The translations under genes were made by a program, and so were the position numbers. The notes beneath the pieces are model-generated. The model worked only from the letters and a program-made list of their open reading frames with translations. It was not told where the DNA came from and made no database searches. From Streptomyces sp. ADI96-02 (GTDB lineage Bacteria > Actinomycetota > Actinomycetes > Streptomycetales > Streptomycetaceae), in assembly GCF_003846185.1 (NCBI RefSeq), contig NZ_ML123034.1, positions 998,318 through 1,060,691 on the forward strand: a stretch of DNA of 62,374 bases, read 5' to 3'. This document shows, piece by piece, positions 1 through 8,082 of this stretch. The number at the start of each line of letters is the position of its first letter. The stretch's first letter is position 1.

Positions 1-16
1 AACCAGGGAGCACCTC

Positions 17-871
17 GTGGCAGAGCGGCCGGCCCGGCAGGGACCCAAGGCCCAGGGGGCGCGGGTCGTGCGCACCGAGCAGATCACGCCCCACATGGTG
101 CGGGTGGTGCTCGGCGGCGAGGGCCTCGCCGGCTTCGCCCTCTCCGGCTTCACCGACCACTACGTCAAGCTGTGCTTCGCACCGCGGGGCGCGGACTACG
201 CCCACCCCTTCGACATCGCGGCGATCCGGGAGAGCCACCCGCGCGAGCTGTGGCCCACCACCCGCACGTACACGGTCCGCGCCTGGGACCCGGTGGCCCG
301 CGAGATGGCCGTCGACTTCGTGGTGCACGGCGACGAGGGCCTGGCCGGCCCGTGGGCGCGGCGGGCCCGGCCGGGCGATCAGGTGACCTTCCTCGGCCCC
401 GGCGGCGGGTACGCCCCGCAGCCCTCGGCCGACTGGCATCTGCTGGCCGGCGACGAGAGCGCGCTGCCGGCGATCGCCGCGTCGCTGGAGCAGATGCCGG
501 CCGGCGTGCCGGTGCACGCGTTCGTGGAGGTGTCGGACGCCTCCGAGGAGCAGAAGATCGTGACGCCCGACAAAGTGGCCGTGACCTGGCTGCACCGCGG
601 GGACCGGCCGGTCGGCGAGGCCCTGACCGCCGCCGTGCGGGGGCTCGACTTCCCGCCGGGCGAGGTGCAGGCGTTCGTGCACGGCGAGGCCGGCTTCGTG
701 AAGGAGATCCGCCGCCATCTGCGCGTGGAGCGCGGGATCCCGCTCGCGCGGCTGTCGATCTCGGGCTACTGGCGGCAGGGCAAGGACGACGACGCCTGGC
801 GCGCGGTCAAGCGCGAGTGGAACGAGCAGGTGGAGCGCGAGCAGGAGAACGGCGGCGCGCCGGCGGCCTGA
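17..871 (+). CDS. Siderophore-interacting protein (FAD-dependent ferric-siderophore reductase)
   Basis: The 284-residue protein has the layout of the SIP/ViuB family. An N-terminal FAD-binding beta-barrel (about residues 15-120, with the RTYTVRAWD flavin-binding strand near residue 80) is followed by a C-terminal SIP NAD(P)H domain (about 130-260) that includes LLAGDESALPAI and ends in a GYWRQGKDDD-type motif. Such proteins reduce Fe(III)-siderophores in the cytosol to release iron. The GTG start has a GGGAG ribosome site 8-12 bases upstream, and only 16 bases of upstream sequence are in the window, so its promoter and any operon partner are outside. A strong hairpin lies about 70 bases after the stop. 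I see no link to the SigK genes that follow. Confidence 0.9.
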   Translation: MAERPARQGPKAQGARVVRTEQITPHMVRVVLGGEGLAGFALSGFTDHYVKLCFAPRGADYAHPFDIAAIRESHPRELWPTTRTYTVRAWDPVAREMAVDFVVHGDEGLAGPWARRARPGDQVTFLGPGGGYAPQPSADWHLLAGDESALPAIAASLEQMPAGVPVHAFVEVSDASEEQKIVTPDKVAVTWLHRGDRPVGEALTAAVRGLDFPPGEVQAFVHGEAGFVKEIRRHLRVERGIPLARLSISGYWRQGKDDDAWRAVKREWNEQVEREQENGGAPAA

Positions 872-924
872 GGGCGGTCCCGGCCGGCACGCGACCCCGC
901 CGTCCGCGACCGCGTCCGCCTCGG

Positions 925-960
925 CCCGTACGCGACCCCGTACGCGACCCCGTACGCCGC
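925..960. repeat. 12-bp tandem repeat, about 2.7 copies
   Basis: CCCGTACGCGAC occurs twice head to tail (925-936 and 937-948), followed by a degenerate third copy (949-960). It lies in the non-coding gap after the SIP gene, and its last unit forms the left arm of a hairpin. Confidence 0.75.
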
Positions 961-981
961 ACCGCGCGGCGGACGGGGTCG
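945..981 (+). terminator. Hairpin terminator after the siderophore protein gene
   Basis: The arms CGACCCCGT (945-953) and ACGGGGTCG (973-981) are perfect. They enclose a second paired stretch (955-960 with 966-971), with one mismatch between the two stems and a 5-base loop. There is no T-run, as is usual in Streptomyces. It would separate the siderophore gene from sigK. Confidence 0.6.
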
Positions 982-1035
982 CCCGCGTACGGCCGGCGTC
1001 CGGAAGGGGGGCCGGAAAGAATCGCGCCGATCCGA

Positions 1036-1063
1036 CCAATCCGCCCGACCACCGGCTCCGAAT
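1036..1063 (+). promoter_or_regulatory. Predicted SigK promoter of sigK-rskA-phr
   Basis: The -35 element CCAATCC (1036-1042) is separated by exactly 15 bases from the -10 element CCGAAT (1058-1063). The same arrangement occurs at two other places in this cluster (8083-8110 on the - strand and 8155-8182). It resembles the mycobacterial SigK consensus as I recall it (CCATCC and CCGAAT). It lies 39 bases before the sigK GTG, which implies autoregulation. Confidence 0.75.
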
Positions 1064-1102
1064 CACACCCGGAATCGATCAGCGCCCCGGGGAGGAACCC
1101 GC

Positions 1103-1687
1103 GTGAAGGAAGCCGTACAGCTCAGCGGACTGCCATCCCCGGAACCCGATCTCCAGGAGCTCCTGGTGCTGGTCGCGCGCGGTGACCAGGACGCCTTCGC
1201 CACGGTGTACGACGCGGTGTCCGGGCCCGTCCTCGGGCTGGTGCGCAGCGTGCTCCGCGATCCGGCCCAGTCGGAGGAGGTGGCCCAGGAGGTCCTGGTG
1301 GAGGTCTGGCGGACCGCGCCGCGGTTCCAGGCGTCCCGGGGCAGCGCGATGAACTGGGTCCTCACCCTCGCGCACCACCGGGCCGTGGACCGGGTCCGGT
1401 CGGCCGAGGCCGCCGCGGCGCGGGAGCACCGGGCCGCGCTGCTCGACCGCACGCCCGCCTTCGACGAGGTCTCCGAGCAGGTCGAGACCCGGCTGGAGCG
1501 GGAGCAGGTGCGCCGCTGCCTGCGGACCCTGTCCGACCTCCAGCGCCAGTCCGTGACGCTCGCCTACTACCGGGGCCTGACCTACCGTGAGGTCTCGGAA
1601 CTCCTCTCCGTGCCGCTGGGCACCATCAAGACACGACTGCGCGACGGCCTCATCCGGCTGCGCGACTGCCTGGGGGTGAACGCGTGA
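1103..1687 (+). CDS. sigK: ECF RNA polymerase sigma factor SigK
   Basis: The 194-residue protein is a group IV sigma factor. Region 2 (about residues 15-90) contains the FATVYDAV and RGSAMNWVLTLAHHRAVDRVR segments. Region 4 (about 130-185) contains LAYYRGLTYREVSELL and GTIKTRLRDGL. These segments read very like mycobacterial SigK. The GTG start follows GGAGGAA (1091-1097). The stop overlaps the next start as GTGA, so translation of rskA is coupled. The paired anti-sigma factor, the downstream cyclopropane-synthase operon and the fasciclin gene repeat the known M. tuberculosis SigK regulon, which supports the name. It probably transcribes its own operon from the site at 1036-1063. Confidence 0.92.
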   Translation: MKEAVQLSGLPSPEPDLQELLVLVARGDQDAFATVYDAVSGPVLGLVRSVLRDPAQSEEVAQEVLVEVWRTAPRFQASRGSAMNWVLTLAHHRAVDRVRSAEAAAAREHRAALLDRTPAFDEVSEQVETRLEREQVRRCLRTLSDLQRQSVTLAYYRGLTYREVSELLSVPLGTIKTRLRDGLIRLRDCLGVNA

Positions 1688-2436
1688 GCACCGCCGAACT
1701 GCACACGCTGACCGGGGCCTACGCCCTGCACGCGCTGCCGGAGACCGAACGCCGCGAGTTCGAGCGGCACCTGGGCGACTGCGCGGCCTGCGCCCAGGAG
1801 GTACGGGAGCTGTCCGCCACGGCGGCCCGGCTCGGGCTGGCCGCCGCCGAGGCCCCGCCGCGCGAACTGCGCGACCGGGTGCTGCGGGAGATCACGACCG
1901 TACGCCAGGAGGCCCCGGCCGCCCACGGCGGACCGGTGCGCACCGGCTCCACCGGCCGCCCCGGCCGCTGGACCGCTTTCGCGCTGGCCGCCTGCGTCGC
2001 GGCGGCAGCCGCCCTCGGCGGCGTCGCGGTGTGGCAGAACCAGGTGGCCCAGGACGCCCGCCAGGAGGCCGACCAGGCCCAGCAGCGGAACCGGCTCGTG
2101 GCCCAGGTGCTCTCCGCGCCGGACGCGAGGACCGCGTCGGGCGAGCTGGCGGGGGGCGCGCGCGGCTCCGTCGTGGTATCCAGGAGCGAGAACCGCGCGG
2201 TGTTCCTGGCCTCGGGCATGGGCCGTCCGCCGAGCGGCAAGGTCTACCAGCTCTGGTACAACGACGGGGGCGCCATGCGGTCCGCCGGTCTGATGGATCC
2301 CTCGGCGAGCGACGACGCGGTCCTGCTGGACGGGCCCGTGGACCGGGCGTCCGGCATGGGCGTCACGGTCGAGCCGGCCGGCGGTTCCGCCGAGCCGACC
2401 TCCTCGCCGCTGGTCCTGATGGACTTCCCCGCCTGA
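1684..2436 (+). CDS. rskA: Membrane anti-sigma-K factor RskA
   Basis: The 250-residue protein has an N-terminal zinc anti-sigma fold with His29, Cys33 and Cys36 (HLGDCAAC). A single membrane segment follows at about residues 96-117, and then an extracytoplasmic RskA domain (about 120-250, including YQLWYNDGG and LMDFPA). It should hold SigK at the membrane until regulated proteolysis releases it. The GTG start overlaps the sigK stop by four bases, and no separate ribosome site is needed. A strong inverted repeat just after the stop may reduce read-through into the photolyase gene. Confidence 0.92.
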   Translation: MSTAELHTLTGAYALHALPETERREFERHLGDCAACAQEVRELSATAARLGLAAAEAPPRELRDRVLREITTVRQEAPAAHGGPVRTGSTGRPGRWTAFALAACVAAAAALGGVAVWQNQVAQDARQEADQAQQRNRLVAQVLSAPDARTASGELAGGARGSVVVSRSENRAVFLASGMGRPPSGKVYQLWYNDGGAMRSAGLMDPSASDDAVLLDGPVDRASGMGVTVEPAGGSAEPTSSPLVLMDFPA

Positions 2437-2451
2437 CCCGGCGGCCCGCCT

Positions 2452-2486
2452 CCCGGCGGCCGGCGCCGTGACCGCCGGCCGCCGGG
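2452..2486 (+). terminator. Hairpin between rskA and the photolyase gene
   Basis: This is a perfect 14-bp stem (2452-2465 with 2473-2486) with a 7-base loop, 15 bases after the rskA stop. It has no T-run. Because the photolyase begins only 40 bases later, it may act as a partial terminator that lowers photolyase expression relative to sigK-rskA. Confidence 0.6.
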
Positions 2487-2526
2487 TCCTCCCGTATCCA
2501 CGAAGCCCGCAAGGAGCATCCGTTCC

Positions 2527-3891
2527 ATGAGTGTCGCGGTGGTTCTCTTCACCTCCGACCTGCGTCTGCACGACAACCCGGTTCTGCGCTCGGCGCTGCG
2601 GGACGCGGACCGGGTGGTCCCGCTCTTCGTCCGGGACGACGCCGTCCACCGGGCCGGATTCGACGCGCCCAACCGGCTCGCCTTCCTCGCCGACTGCCTC
2701 GCGGACCTGGACGCCGGACTGCGCCGCCGGGGCGGCCGGCTGATCCTGCGCCGGGGCGAGGTCGCCGCCGAGGTGCGCCGGGTGGCCGTGGAGACCGGCG
2801 CGCGGTCCGTCCACATGGCCGCCGGGGTGAGCCGTTACGCGGCCCGGCGCGAGCAGGAGCTGCGCGAGGCCCTGGCCGGCACGGGCTGCGGGACACGCGT
2901 CCACGACGCGGTGGTCACGGCGCTTCCGCCGGGCCGGGTGGTGCCGACGGGCCGCGACCACTTCGCCGTGTTCACCCCGTACTTCCGGCGCTGGGAGGCG
3001 GCGGGCATGCGGGGGACGCTGACCGCGCCCCGCGCCGTCCCGGTGCCCGACGGCGTCGCGGGCGAGCCGCTTCCCGCCCGGGACGACGTCGAGGGCGTCT
3101 CCCCCGGCCTCGCCGCGGGCGGTGAGGAGGCGGGACGCAAGCTGGTGGCGTCCTGGCTGAACGGGGCGGTGGCCGACTACGTCGAGGGCCACGACGACCT
3201 GGCCGGGGACGCGACCTCGCGGCTCTCCCCGCACCTGCACTTCGGCACCGTCTCGGCCGCGGAACTGGCGCACCGGGCCCGCGAGAAGGGCGGCCCCGGA
3301 GCCGAGGCGTTCGTACGCCAGCTGGCCTGGCGCGACTTCCACCACCAGGTCCTCGCGGCCCGACCCGACGCCTCCTGGTCCGACTACCGCCCCCGCCACG
3401 ACCGCTGGCGCCACGACGAGGACGAGATCACCGCCTGGCGGACCGGGCGCACGGGGTTCCCGTTGGTGGACGCGGCGATGCGGCAGCTGGCCCACGAGGG
3501 CTGGATGCACAACCGGGGCCGGATGCTGGCCGCGAGCTTCCTGACCAAGACGCTGTACGTCGACTGGCGGGTCGGCGCCCGGCACTTCCTGGACCTGCTG
3601 GTCGACGGCGACGTCGCGAACAACCAGCTGAACTGGCAGTGGGTCGCCGGCACCGGTACGGACACCCGGCCGAACCGGGTGCTCAACCCGGTGATCCAGG
3701 GCAAGCGCTTCGACGCGCGCGGCGACTACGTACGCCGCTGGGTGCCGGAGCTGGCGGAGCTGGACGGAGCCGCGATCCACGAGCCGTGGAAGCTCCAGGG
3801 CCTGGACCGGGCCCGGCTGGAGTATCCGGACCCGGTGGTGGACCTGGCCGAGGCGCGCGCCCGGTTCGAGCACGCGCGCGGTCTGGACTGA
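2527..3891 (+). CDS. phr: Deoxyribodipyrimidine photolyase (class I cryptochrome/photolyase family)
   Basis: The 454-residue enzyme has an N-terminal alpha/beta antenna domain (about residues 1-130, with LFTSDLRLHDNP) and a C-terminal FAD-binding helical domain (about 200-450). The latter contains RLSPHLHFGT, WRDFHHQVL, WMHNRGRM and NQLNWQWVAGTG, hallmarks of CPD photolyases. It uses blue or near-UV light to split pyrimidine dimers. The ATG follows AAGGAG. It sits 90 bases downstream of rskA in the same direction, with no SigK-type promoter in between, so it is probably the third gene of the sigK transcript. M. tuberculosis lacks a photolyase at this position, so its presence suggests a light-related input here. 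Confidence 0.93.
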   Translation: MSVAVVLFTSDLRLHDNPVLRSALRDADRVVPLFVRDDAVHRAGFDAPNRLAFLADCLADLDAGLRRRGGRLILRRGEVAAEVRRVAVETGARSVHMAAGVSRYAARREQELREALAGTGCGTRVHDAVVTALPPGRVVPTGRDHFAVFTPYFRRWEAAGMRGTLTAPRAVPVPDGVAGEPLPARDDVEGVSPGLAAGGEEAGRKLVASWLNGAVADYVEGHDDLAGDATSRLSPHLHFGTVSAAELAHRAREKGGPGAEAFVRQLAWRDFHHQVLAARPDASWSDYRPRHDRWRHDEDEITAWRTGRTGFPLVDAAMRQLAHEGWMHNRGRMLAASFLTKTLYVDWRVGARHFLDLLVDGDVANNQLNWQWVAGTGTDTRPNRVLNPVIQGKRFDARGDYVRRWVPELAELDGAAIHEPWKLQGLDRARLEYPDPVVDLAEARARFEHARGLD

Positions 3892-3895
3892 GCGG

Positions 3896-3923
3896 GCGCC
3901 GGGGGCCCGGCGGCCCCCGGCGC
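3896..3923. terminator. Bidirectional terminator between phr and the DUF1295 gene
   Basis: A perfect 10-bp stem (3896-3905 with 3914-3923) with an 8-base loop fills the 36-base gap between two convergent genes. Confidence 0.7.
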
Positions 3924-3927
3924 TCCG

Positions 3928-4731
3928 TCAGGCCCGGCGCGGCGGACGGGGGAAGAAGCCGCTGGTGCGGGCCGCGTACGCGGCGAAGCCGGGCCGGTCG
4001 GCCATGTGCCGCTCCAGCAGCGCGGCTCCGCTGCCCCGGGTCAGCAGGAAGCTCATGACCAGGGGGGCCACCACGGTCGCGGCGGCGACCGCGGGCTGTT
4101 CGCAGACGACGAGGAACAGGCCCCACCAGACGCAGAAGTCCCCGAAGTAGTTCGGGTGCCGGGTCCACGACCACAGGCCCCGGTCCATGATCCGCCCCCG
4201 GTTGGCGGGGTCGGCCTTGAACCGGGCGAGCTGCTGGTCGCCGACCGCCTCGAACACCAGCCCCACCGCCCACAGGGCCGTGCCCGCCCAGGCCCACCAC
4301 GTGATCGGCCCCGTGAGGTACTGGGCGGCCTGCACCGGCAGCGAGACCAGCCAGACCAGTGCGCCCTGGAGCAGGTACACCTTGCGCAGGGCGTACAGGT
4401 CGGGGTGGCCGGGGGCCTTGGCGAGCATCTTCGCGTAGCGCGGGTCCTCGCCGTGGCCGCGCCCGCGCCGGCCGATGTGCACCGCGAGCCGCAGCCCCCA
4501 GACCACGGTCAGCGCGGTCACCAGCAGGCGCCGCCCGCCGTCGCCCTCGCCGGCCGACAGTCCGTAGGAGACCAGGGCGACGGCGGCGAAGGCGATGCCC
4601 CAGGCCACGTCGACGACACGGTGGACGCCCTTGCGCAGGGCGACGCCGAAGGTGGCCAGCATGACGGCGAGGGCCGCGCCGGCCGTGGCCGCGAGCCCAC
4701 TCGCGAACGCGGCCCAGGCGAAGCCGCTCAC
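3928..4731 (-). CDS. DUF1295 multi-spanning membrane protein (steroid 5-alpha-reductase-like)
   Basis: The 267-residue integral membrane protein has about seven hydrophobic segments. The C-terminal half carries DRGLWSWTRHPNYFGDFCVW, the signature shared by DUF1295, steroid 5-alpha-reductase and isoprenylcysteine methyltransferase folds. Members bind a nucleotide or methyl donor near the membrane surface; the substrate is unknown. It is the last gene of the four-gene operon and matches Rv0446c in the M. tuberculosis sigK locus as I recall it. The GTG start overlaps, as GTGA, the stop of a 14-codon reading frame that begins at the stop of the methyltransferase gene. This suggests relayed translation. 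A role in reducing or modifying a methylated lipid is inference. Confidence 0.85.
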   Translation of the reverse strand: MSGFAWAAFASGLAATAGAALAVMLATFGVALRKGVHRVVDVAWGIAFAAVALVSYGLSAGEGDGGRRLLVTALTVVWGLRLAVHIGRRGRGHGEDPRYAKMLAKAPGHPDLYALRKVYLLQGALVWLVSLPVQAAQYLTGPITWWAWAGTALWAVGLVFEAVGDQQLARFKADPANRGRIMDRGLWSWTRHPNYFGDFCVWWGLFLVVCEQPAVAAATVVAPLVMSFLLTRGSGAALLERHMADRPGFAAYAARTSGFFPRPPRRA

Positions 4732-4772
4732 GTCCGCTGCTCCGCGGCGGCCGGTCGGGCGGTGGTGGTCAC
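4728..4772 (-). CDS. Possible 14-residue coupling ORF between the methyltransferase and DUF1295 genes
   Basis: A GTG overlaps the methyltransferase stop (GTGA), runs for 14 codons with no stop, and terminates at a TGA that overlaps the GTG of the DUF1295 gene (again GTGA). The peptide (VTTTARPAAAEQRT) looks non-functional. The geometry suggests that terminating ribosomes are handed to the next gene through a tiny frame. It may be fortuitous. Confidence 0.35.
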   Translation of the reverse strand: MTTTARPAAAEQRT

Positions 4773-6034
4773 GCGGTCTCCTCGCGGGTCAGGAGCAGTT
4801 GCTGGACGTCGAGGTAGCCGGAGCGGAAACCCGCCTCGGAGTAGGCGAGGTAGAAGGTCCACATCCGGCGGAAGACGGCGTCGAAGCCGAGCGCGTCGAC
4901 CTCGGCGGAGCGCTCGGTGAACCGCTCGCGCCACAGCCTCAGCGTCTCCGCGTAGTGCGCCCCGAAGCGGACGCGCCGCACGGTGCGCAGCCGGGTGTGC
5001 GCCCGGGTGACGCGCTCGATCGCCTCGGTGGAGGGCAGCAGTCCGCCGGGGAAGATGTACTTGTGGATCCAGGTGTACGTGGAGCGGCTGGCCCGCATCC
5101 GGTCGTCCGGCATGGTGATGGCCTGGAGGGCGATCCGGCCGCCGGGGGCGAGCAGCCGGTCCAGGGTGCGGAAGTAGACCGGCCAGAACTCCTCGCCGAC
5201 CGCCTCGATCATCTCGACGCTGACGATGGCGTCGTACGCGCCGGTGACCTCGCGGTAGTCGCAGAGCCGGACCTCGACGCGGTCCTCGAAACCGGCCTCG
5301 CGGACGCGGGTGCGGGCCAGTTCGCGCTGTTCGGCGGAGAGGGTGACGGTGACGACCCGGGCGCCGCGGGCCGCCGCCCGGACGGCCAGTTCGCCCCAGC
5401 CGGTGCCGATCTCCAGCAGGGCGGTCCCCTCGCCGACCCCGGCGGCGTCCAGCAGCCGGTCGATCTTGCGGTGCTGGGCGGCGGGCAGCAGGGCCTGCTC
5501 GGCGGGGAAGCCCCGGAAGACCGCGGAGGAGTAGGAGAGCGTCCCGTCCAGGAAGAGGGCGAAGAGTTCGTTGGAGAGGTCGTAGTGGTGGCTGATGTTC
5601 TCCCGGGAGCCCTCGGGCGTGTTCGTCTGCGCGGCCGGCCTGCGCAGCGCCCAGACGCCGCGCAGGCGTTGCAGCGGGCGGGGGACGAGGTCGGCGGCGT
5701 TCTCCGCGAGGACGGTGAGGACGCCGACGAGGTCGGGGGCGTCCCACTCGCCCGCCATGTAGGACTCGCCGAAGCCGATGAGTCCGCTCGCGCCGATGCG
5801 GCGGAAGAAGGCGTCGGGGTCGCGGACGTCCATGAGGGGTCCGCCCAGGCCGATGTCCTCGACGCCGGCGAGCCGGGCGCGCAGCGGCAGCCGGGCGAGG
5901 GCGCGGCGCACGACGCGCTCGGCGGCGGCCGTCCGGACGCGGGAGGCCCGGGGGAGGGCGACGACGTCGGGCCAGCGTGCCGGGTCGGTGACGGGGGTCT
6001 GCTCGGCCGGCAGTTCGGAGGTGGGCGCGGTCAC
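4769..6034 (-). CDS. Cyclopropane-fatty-acid-synthase-like SAM methyltransferase
   Basis: The 421-residue cytosolic enzyme belongs to the CFAS/mycolic-acid-cyclopropanase family. The SAM-binding loop LLEIGTGWGELAVRAA lies near residue 210, SVEMIEAVGEEFW follows, and YTWIHKYIFPGG near residue 300 is typical of the family. It transfers methyl groups to unsaturated acyl chains in phospholipids; whether the product is a cyclopropane, a methyl branch or a methylated furan cannot be told. The GTG start overlaps the DUF1365 stop as GTGA, so it is tightly coupled. The position matches ufaA1 (Rv0447c) beside M. tuberculosis sigK. Control should come from the SigK-type promoter upstream of the operon. 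Confidence 0.9.
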   Translation of the reverse strand: MTAPTSELPAEQTPVTDPARWPDVVALPRASRVRTAAAERVVRRALARLPLRARLAGVEDIGLGGPLMDVRDPDAFFRRIGASGLIGFGESYMAGEWDAPDLVGVLTVLAENAADLVPRPLQRLRGVWALRRPAAQTNTPEGSRENISHHYDLSNELFALFLDGTLSYSSAVFRGFPAEQALLPAAQHRKIDRLLDAAGVGEGTALLEIGTGWGELAVRAAARGARVVTVTLSAEQRELARTRVREAGFEDRVEVRLCDYREVTGAYDAIVSVEMIEAVGEEFWPVYFRTLDRLLAPGGRIALQAITMPDDRMRASRSTYTWIHKYIFPGGLLPSTEAIERVTRAHTRLRTVRRVRFGAHYAETLRLWRERFTERSAEVDALGFDAVFRRMWTFYLAYSEAGFRSGYLDVQQLLLTREETA

Positions 6035-6753
6035 TGCATGCCTTCCTGTGGGCGGTGGGAGGGACGGGGGCGCACGGGGAGTCCGCGCAGGTGGAGCCGG
6101 ACGCCGTGCAGGCGGATTCCGGCGGAGACCAGGAGGGTGGACCAGGGGTGGCGCAGGGCCAGTCGCAGCAGCGCCCGCCCCGAGGCGGCGGTGCGCTCGC
6201 CCCGGACGGTCGCGGTGAACGGACGGCCGCCCTCCCGCTCCAGATGGACGGTCAGGTCGAGGCGGGCGCCGGGTTCGGGCAGCCGCATCCGGTAGGCGCC
6301 GTCGACCGGGAAGAACGGCGAGACGTAGAACTCCTTGCCGGTGGAGGCGCGGTCGTCGCCGTCCGGGTGCAGCAGGTATCCGTGCCGCTCGCCGTAGGTG
6401 TTGTGCACCTCGGCGACGACGCAGAGCGGGCTGCCGTCGGCGCGGCGGCACCAGTAGACGGTGAGCGGGTTGAACACGTGGCCGAGGACCCGGGCCTGGG
6501 CGAGCATGGTGACGGTGCCGTCGGCGAGGTCCACCCCGCGGGCGCGCAGGAACCGTTCGAGGCCGGCCCGGATGGTCGGGGCGGTGCCGCCGAAGTGGTC
6601 GCGGGCCTCGAAGCGGGCCAGCGGTCGCAGGATCCGCGGCAGTCGGGGCGGCCGGTCGGGGTCGATGAACCACAGGTAGGTGCGGTGCCGGAACGCGTAC
6701 CCGGTCGGCCGGGTCCGTACGTGCGTGATGGTGCACGGGTAGAGGGCGCTCAC
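6031..6753 (-). CDS. DUF1365 family protein
   Basis: The 240-residue protein opens with ALYPCTITHVRTRPTGYAFRHR and contains FNPLTVYWCRRADG and VHNTYGERHGYLL, all characteristic of DUF1365. No catalytic role is established for this family. In many bacteria it sits between a flavin amine-oxidase-like protein and a CFAS-like methyltransferase, as here, and it is presumed to help them modify fatty acids. Both ends overlap neighbours by four bases (GTGA), so the three genes are translationally coupled. It matches Rv0448c in order and content. Confidence 0.9.
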   Translation of the reverse strand: MSALYPCTITHVRTRPTGYAFRHRTYLWFIDPDRPPRLPRILRPLARFEARDHFGGTAPTIRAGLERFLRARGVDLADGTVTMLAQARVLGHVFNPLTVYWCRRADGSPLCVVAEVHNTYGERHGYLLHPDGDDRASTGKEFYVSPFFPVDGAYRMRLPEPGARLDLTVHLEREGGRPFTATVRGERTAASGRALLRLALRHPWSTLLVSAGIRLHGVRLHLRGLPVRPRPSHRPQEGMQ

Positions 6754-8021
6754 CACGCGACCCCCAGGGCAGCGGCGGCGAGGACGCCGGAGCGGCAGCC
6801 GTCCTCGTGGAAGCCCCAGCCGTGGTACGCCCCGGCGTAGGCGGTCACGGGGCCCGACAGAGCGGGCAGCCGGGCCTGGGCGGCGACCGACTCCGGTGTG
6901 TAGACGGGGTGTTCGTAGACCATGCGGGCGCGTACGGAGTCCGGGTCGACGCGGTCGGAGCCGCCCAGCGTGACGACGAAGGTCTCGGGGGCGTCGAGCC
7001 GTTGCAGCCGGTTCATGTCGTAGCTGACGGTGACGTGGTCGGCGTCGGCGGCGCAGGAGGGCATCAGGTAGTTCCACGAGGCCCGCGCTCCCCGGCTGCG
7101 GGGCAGCAGCGCGGTGTCCGTGTGCAGCAGCGTCGGGTTGCTGGAGTACCGGAACGCGCCGAGCGTGGCGCGTTCGGCGTCGGTGGGGTCGGCCAGCAGC
7201 CGCAGCGCCTGGTCGGGGTGGGTGGCGACGACGATCGCGTCGTACCGGGCGCTGTCGCCGTCCTCGGTGACGAGTTCGACGCCGTCGGCGTGGCGGATGA
7301 CGGCCCGCACCGGGGTGCCGGTGCGTACGGCGGTGAGCTGCTTGACGACGCGGTCGACGTACTCGCGCGAGCCGCCCGTGACGGTGCGCCAGACCGGCGA
7401 GCCGCCGACGGCGAGCATGCCGTGGTGGGCCAGGAACCGGAAGAGGTAGCGGGCCGGGTAGCGCAGGGCGGTGACCGGGTCGCAGGACCAGACGGCGGAG
7501 ACCATGGGCGTGAGGAAGTGGGCGCGGAAGTACGGGGAGAAGCGACCGCGTGCGGCGAACTCCCCGAGCGTCAGGTCGCCCTCGCCGCCGGGCAGCTCCA
7601 GCAGGGCGCGGGCCGCGCGGTGGAACCGCAGGACTTCGCCGAGCATCCGCAGGTACGGGCCGCGCAGGGCGGACCGCGGCTGGGCGAAGAGCCCGGCGGG
7701 CCCGCGCGCGCCCGCGTATTCGAGCCCGCATCCCTCGCACCGTACGGACATGCTCATCTCGGACTCCTGGGTGGCGACGCCCAGTTCGTCGAAGAGCCGC
7801 AGCAGGTGCGGGTAGGTCCGCCGGTTGTGCACGATGAACCCGGAGTCGACGCGGTGCACCCGGCCGTCGGACGCGCCGAGGTCGTGGGTGTGGGCGTGGC
7901 CGCCGACGCGGTGGTCCGCCTCGTACAGCGTCACGTCGTGCGCCTTCCCGAGGATGTGGGCGGCGGTCAGCCCCGCCACTCCGCTCCCCACCACGGCTGT
8001 CCGCCGCCGCTCCCCTGCCAT
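6750..8021 (-). CDS. FAD-dependent amine-oxidase-like oxidoreductase
   Basis: The 423-residue flavoprotein has an N-terminal dinucleotide-binding fold (VVGSGVAGLTAAHIL then YEADHRVGGHAHTH, about residues 10-50) and an amine-oxidase/desaturase core. Motifs near the C-terminus include YAGAYHGWGFHEDG. Homologues clustered with CFAS-like enzymes are thought to oxidise or desaturate acyl chains rather than amines. It is first in the operon and matches Rv0449c. The SigK-type site at 8083-8110 lies 62 bases upstream. The ATG is preceded by a GGAGG-containing stretch (8029-8033 on the + strand). Substrate and product are unknown. Confidence 0.9.
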   Translation of the reverse strand: MAGERRRTAVVGSGVAGLTAAHILGKAHDVTLYEADHRVGGHAHTHDLGASDGRVHRVDSGFIVHNRRTYPHLLRLFDELGVATQESEMSMSVRCEGCGLEYAGARGPAGLFAQPRSALRGPYLRMLGEVLRFHRAARALLELPGGEGDLTLGEFAARGRFSPYFRAHFLTPMVSAVWSCDPVTALRYPARYLFRFLAHHGMLAVGGSPVWRTVTGGSREYVDRVVKQLTAVRTGTPVRAVIRHADGVELVTEDGDSARYDAIVVATHPDQALRLLADPTDAERATLGAFRYSSNPTLLHTDTALLPRSRGARASWNYLMPSCAADADHVTVSYDMNRLQRLDAPETFVVTLGGSDRVDPDSVRARMVYEHPVYTPESVAAQARLPALSGPVTAYAGAYHGWGFHEDGCRSGVLAAAALGVAW

Positions 8022-8082
8022 GCCGGCTCCCTCCGGTCTCCCGTACTGGTTCGGAGCGGTATCGCGGTGCTCCTCGCAGGGG

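Noticed and set aside
1582..3873. A 763-codon open frame on the - strand across rskA and phr
   Set aside because: Strong G/C bias keeps antisense frames of real genes open. The + strand frames have clear protein domains and this one has none. The same reason applies to the 966-codon + strand frame at 10289-13189 and others.
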